Part shown: in pieces, positions 14,001 through 19,881 of the stretch
Position numbering within the stretch: the stretch's first letter is position 1
How the letters are laid out: every line of letters starts with the position of its first letter
Virus record (IMG/VR): IMGVR_UViG_3300038701_003675
Coordinates: 1 to 24,753 of that record
Strand: one strand, 5' to 3'
Length of the DNA stretch: 24,753 nt
Origin: a virus
The notes under the pieces: model-generated
Told to the model about the DNA's origin: nothing
Seen by the model: only the letters and a program-made list of their open reading frames with translations
Databases searched by the model: none
Program-made: the position numbers and the translations under genes

Positions 14001-16143
14001 GCTAGATTTAACGCACTTGAACATTACATTTTCTGAAGAAAACCCATTCTTTGAAAAGGACCTAATTAAACAGCAGTCTTTTCCTTTCAAAATAAAAAAA
14101 GAAAGAGGTTTCATCCCTTTTTTTGAATTTGTTGATTCCCACAACAGCGTTGATTCTAACAAGTACACACAAGGTATCTTATTCAGAAACGACAAATACT
14201 ATGAGGCCGAATTGGTGATATTAAACATTTTGACTGATATCGATGCGATGTTTTACTACAGTCCGGACAAGCTTACAATATTTGATATTCCTTTAAAAGC
14301 ACTTCCATGGCCAGAAATAGAAGTTGGTGATGATATTTATCAGTTTGCAAAAGATACAATTGCGAAAGATTATCCAGACACAGTTATTAATTTTCATGAG
14401 GTATGTGATGAAGCAAAGTACAAGGATAATGATTGGGGGCCTTATTCTGGGTTCATAAACAAAAATGAGAATGGTGATTTTCAAAGAACATTGAACACCA
14501 TTTACGGTTTAAACTTTCCTGTAATGAACGAAATGCGCCCTTTTATATATGTAAAGGAAATCATGTCGTTCATTTTTGATCAAGTAGGATATACGATAAC
14601 AGGTGATTTTGACACCAATGAATCTATAAGTAAAGCTCTTCAATATCACAATAACTCAATTTTCTACACCAATAAAGAGTACTTGCTAAAAGAAGAATTA
14701 GACTTAACATTAAATCAGTCTAACATTTCAGGATATACCCCGGCAACTGTGACTTACAATAGATATGTGAAAGGTATCGTAATGTACTCGAAAGGATCTT
14801 ATAAAGTTGATTTTAATATCAGAGGAAATTTTACAGTACAAAACGAAGAATGTCATGTGCAGTTCTATTTCAAAAATACACTTTTAGGTTCCTTAATTTC
14901 TCGAAACAACAACTCAGCTACTTTTGATAAAAGCATTTCTATTGATGTTCATGTTCCTGTCGAGGATGAAGGAGAACAGTTTGAAATCAGAGTTATTTGC
15001 TCCAGCACTACAAAGAACTCTATTGAAAGTGATTATGAAATATCCGGAACTGAAAGGCCCTTGTATAATAGTTCTTTTTCTCTTTCAGAATTACTTCCCG
15101 ATGTGACTGTTGGAGAATACGTTACCTCGGTTAAAGAGAGCTTTGTCTTGACTTCAGTTTTTGACGAACCAACTAAAACAGTGAAGTTTGATTTCTTCTA
15201 TTCGATTTCTAATAATCCAGATCCAGTAGACCTATCTGATTATATGATCAATAAGGTGTCCAGAAAACTAAATAAGTCAATTGGATATAAGATTTCGTTT
15301 GCAGATGGAGAAACTTTGTTCTTAAATAAAAAGGGAGATTTTATTCCTGAAGGCACTGGCTATACTGAATACAATATACCTTTGCAACCTTTAAAAGTAG
15401 TTTACATTGATGCACTCCCTGCTGTAAAGCATCAAGAACAGAATTCAATTACTTTTTTTGAAAGTAATGCTTTGGCCAAGCCTTTAGTTGCTGAAGACGA
15501 TATTTCATATTCTAGGCTTGGATTCGTTCATGCTTTTCTCAGAAATTGGTTGTACCAGCTTTTAAATTCAGAAGAGTACAATCAAACATTGAAACTTCCG
15601 GTGCATATCTCCTCGAAATTGACATCAGAGAGTTTCATTTGGTTTTATAATAACACATTTCTGGTTCATAAAATCAAGAGGTACAATACAAATCTTTTGT
15701 TTGAGAAACTCACGTTAAAGCTTTTTAAGCTTAAGAGTTATCCATTATTCAATCCAATAGTTGATCTTGGGGATGGAAATACACAATACGATCCTCCTAC
15801 AGCATTTACTTCAAATATTTCATTTGGAAGTACATTAGTCACTCAATTTAACGCAACAATTTATCCAAGTGCGTTTGGCGGTCCTTCTTCTTTTATTGTA
15901 GATATTTATGCAAATGGTTCTTCTGATCCTCAAGGCTTGGATTTGTCTTTTGCATGGGAGGTTTTAAGTAGTCCAGGAGGAAATGCTTTCGGAATATTTC
16001 AATCGCAAAATTCAAATCATTCAGTAACTCGATTTACCAATAGCGGATATATAAATCTTGCCGGAGATTACAACATAAGGCTAACTGTTGTGAACTCTGT
16101 AGGTCTGTCTGATACGATTGATATCATTGTAACGGCAAGCTAA
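13972..16143 (+). CDS. Tail tip / baseplate protein with C-terminal PKD-like domain
   Basis: 723 aa, starting within the end of the preceding gene. The N-terminal half (GFRLDLTHLNITFSEENPFF, then QSFPFKIKKERGF) looks like a structural tail-hub protein of Bacteroidota phages; residues 185-215 carry a conserved-looking segment (FPVMNEMRPFIYVKEIMSFI). Beta-rich jelly-roll-like regions occupy the middle. The last 120 residues form a PKD/Ig-like domain (VDIYANGSSDPQGLDLSFAWEV and GDYNIRLTVVNSVGLSD), a type used for surface adhesion. It likely forms the tail tip that contacts the host. Its last 20 bases overlap the end of the convergent integrase gene, so no terminator separates the two operons. 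Confidence 0.7.
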   Translation: MTIFYTEGFRLDLTHLNITFSEENPFFEKDLIKQQSFPFKIKKERGFIPFFEFVDSHNSVDSNKYTQGILFRNDKYYEAELVILNILTDIDAMFYYSPDKLTIFDIPLKALPWPEIEVGDDIYQFAKDTIAKDYPDTVINFHEVCDEAKYKDNDWGPYSGFINKNENGDFQRTLNTIYGLNFPVMNEMRPFIYVKEIMSFIFDQVGYTITGDFDTNESISKALQYHNNSIFYTNKEYLLKEELDLTLNQSNISGYTPATVTYNRYVKGIVMYSKGSYKVDFNIRGNFTVQNEECHVQFYFKNTLLGSLISRNNNSATFDKSISIDVHVPVEDEGEQFEIRVICSSTTKNSIESDYEISGTERPLYNSSFSLSELLPDVTVGEYVTSVKESFVLTSVFDEPTKTVKFDFFYSISNNPDPVDLSDYMINKVSRKLNKSIGYKISFADGETLFLNKKGDFIPEGTGYTEYNIPLQPLKVVYIDALPAVKHQEQNSITFFESNALAKPLVAEDDISYSRLGFVHAFLRNWLYQLLNSEEYNQTLKLPVHISSKLTSESFIWFYNNTFLVHKIKRYNTNLLFEKLTLKLFKLKSYPLFNPIVDLGDGNTQYDPPTAFTSNISFGSTLVTQFNATIYPSAFGGPSSFIVDIYANGSSDPQGLDLSFAWEVLSSPGGNAFGIFQSQNSNHSVTRFTNSGYINLAGDYNIRLTVVNSVGLSDTIDIIVTAS

Positions 16144-17341
16144 ATTCGACACTTTTAATATCCGTATTGGCTTTAATGATTTCTTTAGGTGTATATGCCT
16201 CGGTCTGAACAATAGAATGATGCCTTGCCTGATCACGAACAGCAATTGGGGGAACTCCTGCTCTGAGCATATTTGTAATTCCACTGTCCTTTAAACTATA
16301 CCATTGATATTGTTTCGGTAAATTCAACGCTTTTCTTACTTTCACCCATTCATCAGATATCTTCTTTGGGGCAAGCATCTTTCTTCCGGAAACAAAATTT
16401 TCAGAGAAGACATAATCTCCCTGATTCACTTTTTTTAGGTGGTTTATCAAGTACGGTTTGAGAATGTCTGGAATTGTTACAGGCATGCTTTTCTTGTTCT
16501 TAGCAACATTCTTGTCAACATATATTATTCCATTTTTTATTAGAATATCGTTAGCCTTTAGTTTAGTCATTTCCGTTCTCCGAATGAAGCAGTAATGACC
16601 CAAAAGACAGAGAACAAAATAATTAGGTTTAAACTCTTTTAAGTATTCAAATATCTCTTTAAGCGTCTGTTGAGGAATTATCTCACGAACTTTGGTTTTC
16701 TGAGGAACCAACTCTATTCGTGTGGTTGGGTTCTCTGAAATGTATTTATGTCTTATCAACCAATCACTCAAGGTTCTAATAAATCTCAAATAATTGTTTC
16801 TTGTCCTAGCAGAATTATCTCGATCATAGTAGATTACATCTAAAAAATCACGAACAAGGTCGTCCTTGAATTTGATGGCAAACATTTCCTCTTCTCTGAT
16901 TTCTTTCAGGTATTCTAAAATGTTATTAATGAAAGACTTATAGCTTCTGTAAGTATCTTCACGCTTTTGTCCATTCTTTACTTCTTTTTTAGCTCGATCC
17001 AAAAAAACCCTTGCCGCTTCCGAAAACTTGACAAAACCCCTTACCTCATTGCTATTGATAAACGGGTTCCATCCTCTTTCTAGTTTTTTATTTATTTCTA
17101 ATACCATTTTCCGGCCAAGCTTTCTCCTTTCGGACTTGTTCTTAATCGGTCTTACTCGATTCTCCTTTCTTTTTAGCTTGTTTTCATAAGGACATTTAAC
17201 GTAATAGACAATCTTCCATGTCTGGTTTTCTCTCAATTCTGCAGGCACAAAATCTACTAGAGAAATTACATTTCTAATTTTTTGAGAAGTGGACATTTTT
17301 TTTTTACACCAAGTTTTGACTTGATATAAAAAGTTAAACAT
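16124..17341 (-). CDS. int: Tyrosine recombinase / phage integrase
   Basis: 405 aa from the longest start; an internal ATG at 17296 gives 390 aa and drops a poorly conserved-looking leader, so the true start may be there. Residues 100-215 form a SAM-like core-binding domain (FVKFSEAARVFLDRAKKEVK ... RTRNNYLRFIRTLSDWL). The catalytic domain shows the first Arg (FIRRTEMTKL), a beta-hairpin Lys region (KNVAKNKKSMPVTIP), a box II reading YSLKDSG in place of the usual H-x-L-R-H-T, then RHHS and the nucleophile Tyr in EAYTP (Y383). Lys in place of the second Arg is known among Bacteroidota integrases. It should catalyse site-specific insertion and excision of the prophage; the attachment site is expected just upstream (17342-17596). 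Confidence 0.93.
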   Translation of the reverse strand: MFNFLYQVKTWCKKKMSTSQKIRNVISLVDFVPAELRENQTWKIVYYVKCPYENKLKRKENRVRPIKNKSERRKLGRKMVLEINKKLERGWNPFINSNEVRGFVKFSEAARVFLDRAKKEVKNGQKREDTYRSYKSFINNILEYLKEIREEEMFAIKFKDDLVRDFLDVIYYDRDNSARTRNNYLRFIRTLSDWLIRHKYISENPTTRIELVPQKTKVREIIPQQTLKEIFEYLKEFKPNYFVLCLLGHYCFIRRTEMTKLKANDILIKNGIIYVDKNVAKNKKSMPVTIPDILKPYLINHLKKVNQGDYVFSENFVSGRKMLAPKKISDEWVKVRKALNLPKQYQWYSLKDSGITNMLRAGVPPIAVRDQARHHSIVQTEAYTPKEIIKANTDIKSVEFSLPLQ

Positions 17342-17347
17342 CGAGAT

Positions 17348-17366
17348 GAGACGAATTTGAGACGGT
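17348..17366. repeat. Paired GAGACG repeats, cluster 1 (integrase arm-site candidate)
   Basis: GAGACG at 17348-17353 and 17359-17364, 11 bp apart (one helical turn), within GAGACGAATTTGAGACGGT. An almost identical pair lies 172 bp away. Confidence 0.6.
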
Positions 17367-17419
17367 CTTTTGTCTAAAAACCACGAAACCCCTGTATTAA
17401 CAAGGGCTACGTGAATGTC

Positions 17420-17439
17420 TCGTAGCGGGAACAGGACTT
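17420..17439 (-). other. Candidate attP core resembling a tRNA 3' end
   Basis: Read on the minus strand this gives AAGTCCTGTTCCCGCTACGA, which fits the T-loop end, T-stem 3' strand, acceptor 3' strand and discriminator of a tRNA. Tyrosine integrases often use tRNA 3' ends as attB. It lies between the two GAGACG clusters beside the integrase gene. A CTACG/CGTAG inverted repeat (17407-17411, 17421-17425) flanks it. The host tRNA cannot be identified from this window. Confidence 0.4.
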
Positions 17440-17519
17440 TATCTGCTCAGGCTTATTTTTTTAACATACTGATATTCAACTTTTTAAAAACCAAGTTTTG
17501 TTAATTTTTGCATTCATTT

Positions 17520-17538
17520 GAGACGAATATGAGACGGT
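17520..17538. repeat. Paired GAGACG repeats, cluster 2 (integrase arm-site candidate)
   Basis: GAGACG at 17520-17525 and 17531-17536 in GAGACGAATATGAGACGGT; it differs from cluster 1 at one base of 19 and has the same orientation and 11-bp period. Confidence 0.6.
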
Positions 17539-17596
17539 TCAATTCTCAGTTTCCCCTTATTTTATAGTACTTCGCAGAGCTTCACTTTTTTTTAAC

Positions 17597-18274
17597 TCAT
17601 TGAATTATTTGAATTTGACCAGAGTTTTCTTCCTTGTTTACAGAACCTAAAACCCTAGAGATTCGCCTTATATTTTGTTTTTTGATTTTCATTGGTTGAT
17701 GCACTAACTTTCCGTCTGGGTAAGTTTCCGTATTTGTGCTGTAAGCCATTATATGATCATCATCATACTCAGCTATTCTTTTAGTAACACGCATCTCATC
17801 CGTTTCAACTACATAGTTCCTTCCCCAAACTATTTCCGACTTGTCCTTTAATTCTCTTAAGGCCAGAATACATCCACTTTGATATTCTACCATACTGTGT
17901 TCATAATGGCGAATTGCTGCAGTAGCGTCTTTAAACCAATCGCCAGCATCAATCAATAATGAGGTATTACTATGAGGGGTATCACTATCAGCTACTACAT
18001 CATTAGCTCCTCCTATAGTAGATGTGTCCTCATAAAAAGGAATTAAGTTCTTTTTGACCGATGGGGTTCCGGATCCGATCATGCTTCCTTCGTCATAAAG
18101 GAGCCAATCCATATTTAAATCAGGGAATTTTTTCCGTATAATAGGAATGATTTCACTGTTTAAACTTCCTTTTGTGTCTATAAACTTGTCAGACTTACCT
18201 ATAGATAAGGAAAATTTTCTGTGGCTAATACCTTTATAATCAGCGTATTCTTGGAGTTTTTCTTTAATATTCAC
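17597..18274 (-). CDS. CI-like prophage repressor with S24/LexA-type C-terminal domain
   Basis: 225 aa starting with GTG. The N-terminus (residues 1-62) is a short HTH-like region (KGISHRKFSLSIGKSDKFI, ending in LNMDWLLYDEG, the usual end of this repressor domain). The C-terminal part from about residue 78 is an S24 peptidase-like fold with a candidate catalytic Ser127 (YEHSM) and Lys165 (RVTKR), 38 residues apart, as usual. Such repressors keep the lysogen silent and may be inactivated by RecA-assisted self-cleavage; the cleavage dipeptide is uncertain (A110-G111 is one possibility). It is divergent from the Cro-position gene across a 110-bp operator region. The leftward direction with the integrase behind it is the classical lysogeny arm. 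Confidence 0.9.
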   Translation of the reverse strand: MNIKEKLQEYADYKGISHRKFSLSIGKSDKFIDTKGSLNSEIIPIIRKKFPDLNMDWLLYDEGSMIGSGTPSVKKNLIPFYEDTSTIGGANDVVADSDTPHSNTSLLIDAGDWFKDATAAIRHYEHSMVEYQSGCILALRELKDKSEIVWGRNYVVETDEMRVTKRIAEYDDDHIMAYSTNTETYPDGKLVHQPMKIKKQNIRRISRVLGSVNKEENSGQIQIIQ

Positions 18275-18283
18275 AATTATTTT

Positions 18284-18308
18284 CGGAATTATTTCCGTAT
18301 GTACGGAA
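18284..18308. promoter_or_regulatory. Operator candidate: CGGAA/TTCCG half-sites
   Basis: Three half-sites: CGGAA 18284-18288, TTCCG 18293-18297 and CGGAA 18304-18308. The last two form the palindrome TTCCGTA-TG-TACGGAA (18293-18308, 7-bp arms), and the first two form CGGAA-TTAT-TTCCG. Placed just upstream of the repressor start, they fit repressor autoregulation. Confidence 0.6.
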
Positions 18309-18317
18309 TATTTTACT

Positions 18318-18359
18318 TATGTTTGTGTCACTAAACTGTCACTAAGGTATCACAAACAT
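18318..18359. promoter_or_regulatory. Second operator/promoter block: triple 11-bp repeats inside an inverted repeat
   Basis: TGTCACTAA at 18326-18334 and 18337-18345 and the related TATCACAAA at 18348-18356, each 11 bp apart. The block is bounded by ATGTTTGTG (18319-18327) and CACAAACAT (18351-18359). A perfect -7 box TATGTTTG starts at 18318. This looks like a site for a protein that binds one face of the helix. Confidence 0.5.
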
Positions 18360-18384
18360 TTAAATAAAAAAATAGGGTATTTCT

Positions 18385-18642
18385 ATGATTACAAAACAGC
18401 AAAAAAGACGAATAAAAAAGATTCTTGGGAATCATTACGTGTCTGTAATTCAGGAAGAACTTAACAGCCAAGAGAAGGTAAACAAAGATGGGAACCCATA
18501 CTCTTCTAGCCAAATAAGAAATGTTATGAGTGGGCAACCTCACGAGGTTATAGAAGAAGCGATTTTTTCTGCCACCCAAAAGGAGATAATAAAGAAGGAG
18601 AAAATTAAAGAAGAGAGAGACGCAATCCTAAAAGCATCATGA
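18385..18642 (+). CDS. Small basic early protein in the Cro position
   Basis: 85 aa, basic, all-helical in appearance, with no export signal. The core (YSSSQIRNVMSGQPHEVIEE) has the length and hydrophobic spacing of a helix-turn-helix with a Cro-like 'S-x-I-x-x-V' pattern, and an extended Lys/Glu-rich C-terminal helix follows. It is divergent from the repressor and first in the rightward operon, where Cro or an early regulator is expected. The match is by position and pattern. The stop overlaps the next start as ATGA. Confidence 0.7.
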   Translation: MITKQQKRRIKKILGNHYVSVIQEELNSQEKVNKDGNPYSSSQIRNVMSGQPHEVIEEAIFSATQKEIIKKEKIKEERDAILKAS

Positions 18643-18815
18643 AAGAACTTATAAAAAGCCATAATCAGCTATTAAAAATTGTTTTAGCCTATCATCATGC
18701 AAATTTAAAAAAGGTTGCAGAGGATCATCCTGCGAGAGTGGAAATTGAAAAAACAATTACTAATGCTTTAGAAGTAAAAAAATCCGTAGCTGGAACTACG
18801 GACCTTAAAAATTAA
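18639..18815 (+). CDS. Short uncharacterised early ORF
   Basis: 58 aa starting with MKELIKSHNQ, in an ATGA overlap with the Cro-position gene and ending 17 bases before the ATG of the LuxR-type gene. The tight packing and operon position support translation. The protein is helix-prone and mixed-charge (HHANLKKVAEDHPARVEIEK); no family was recognised. Confidence 0.5.
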   Translation: MKELIKSHNQLLKIVLAYHHANLKKVAEDHPARVEIEKTITNALEVKKSVAGTTDLKN

Positions 18816-18832
18816 TCATAAAACCATTGACT

Positions 18833-19423
18833 ATGACTAACAGAGAGCAAATTACAACATTTAAACCTGACGGACAAATTGCAGGTTTATTTCCTTCAGA
18901 CAACAGTATAGAGTTTGTAGGAAATCGTTCAAACAAGACCACAATGTGGTTGCAGAATGGTTCCATACACTATTTTGCTGATCTCCCGGCTGATGCCTAT
19001 GAATTGGTTAAGAACGCTTATCTAAAATCACACAAGGCAAAATCTTTTCTTCAAGAAGTTTCGGATCATCTTCCGAGGCAAGTTGAACTCTATGCATACT
19101 ATATGTGGGGAGATTTGGATAACACTCCAGATATCAAAGATGGAAAACTTTCTGCTTCCGAAAACTTCAGAGATGTAAGAAACTGCCCAAGCTTGTTATG
19201 GAATTCCAAAAACATCAATATAGGAGATCATGTTCTAACCCCAAGACAATTAGTAATTGTTGACTTAATCGGCAGCAATTTACCAGACAAAGCCATTGCA
19301 GATGCTTTAGGAATTACTCAAAAGACCCTAGACTTTCACAAAGCAAAACTATTTAAGGCTGTTGGAGTAACAACAAAAATGGACCTTTTAAAACTTTCAA
19401 TTCAATATAAAATCGTAGCGTAA
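18833..19423 (+). CDS. Early LuxR-type (GerE) helix-turn-helix regulator
   Basis: 196 aa from the ATG at 18833; an in-frame TTG six bases earlier is less likely. Residues 1-130 form an unrecognised domain with Trp/Tyr-rich strands (TTMWLQNGSIHYFADLPADA). Residues 135-192 are a LuxR/GerE helix-turn-helix (LTPRQLVIVDLIGSNLPDKA then IADALGITQKTLDFHKAKLF). There is no receiver domain, so its activity is not set by phosphorylation in the usual way. The third gene of the early operon, it probably controls later phage genes; target sites are unknown. It shares only the HTH type with the response regulator at 5774. Confidence 0.8.
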   Translation: MTNREQITTFKPDGQIAGLFPSDNSIEFVGNRSNKTTMWLQNGSIHYFADLPADAYELVKNAYLKSHKAKSFLQEVSDHLPRQVELYAYYMWGDLDNTPDIKDGKLSASENFRDVRNCPSLLWNSKNINIGDHVLTPRQLVIVDLIGSNLPDKAIADALGITQKTLDFHKAKLFKAVGVTTKMDLLKLSIQYKIVA

Positions 19424-19425
19424 TT

Positions 19426-19830
19426 ATGTCAGTACAAATATCACCCACAGAATCAAACAGCTATCTAGTAAATAACAAAGAGGTTTACCAAGATCAATCA
19501 GGAGTATGGATAGCCAAAGAAGAATTACTTCCCTCAGAGTTGAGTGCTTGGAAAAATTATATGGATCATATGAATGGAGAAAAAAACAGCAATCCTTTGG
19601 AACTTAAACCCCAACAAATTCAGGAGCTGAAAAACCTCGATGAGATAATTGAAAAGCTTAACAAACAAATAAGCTATTTGCCATCAAACAAACATATTTC
19701 AGCACAGGAAAGAGAAGACCTTAAGGCTTATTATGAAGGTCAAAAAACTAAATATAGTGGCATGAGAACGAATCTCATTAACGCCTTTCCTGTCACTTAT
19801 CAAATTGTTCAAGCTGGTGCAATAGCATAA
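19426..19830 (+). CDS. Uncharacterised early phage protein
   Basis: 134 aa, soluble, helix-rich, starting two bases after the previous stop. The middle is a probable coiled coil (LKNLDEIIEKLNKQISYLP) followed by AQEREDLKAYYEGQ. The end is hydrophobic (YQIVQAGAIA) but too short to span a membrane. The family is not recognised. It lies directly before the primase-helicase gene, which makes a replication accessory role possible, but nothing specific supports it. Confidence 0.6.
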   Translation: MSVQISPTESNSYLVNNKEVYQDQSGVWIAKEELLPSELSAWKNYMDHMNGEKNSNPLELKPQQIQELKNLDEIIEKLNKQISYLPSNKHISAQEREDLKAYYEGQKTKYSGMRTNLINAFPVTYQIVQAGAIA

Positions 19831-19881
19831 AAGCGAAAAACCAATCAAATCAAAATGTTAATCACTATATCATCTAATTAA

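Noticed and set aside
17407-17425. CTACG/CGTAG hairpin as integrase terminator
   Set aside because: It is upstream of the integrase start and has no T-run directly after the stem, so it is more likely part of the attachment region.
17348-17538. CRISPR array
   Set aside because: Only two repeat units 172 bp apart, with no regular spacers and no cas genes.
18326-18356. Replication origin iterons
   Set aside because: The three 11-bp repeats lie between repressor and Cro-position genes, not beside the primase-helicase; an operator explains them better.
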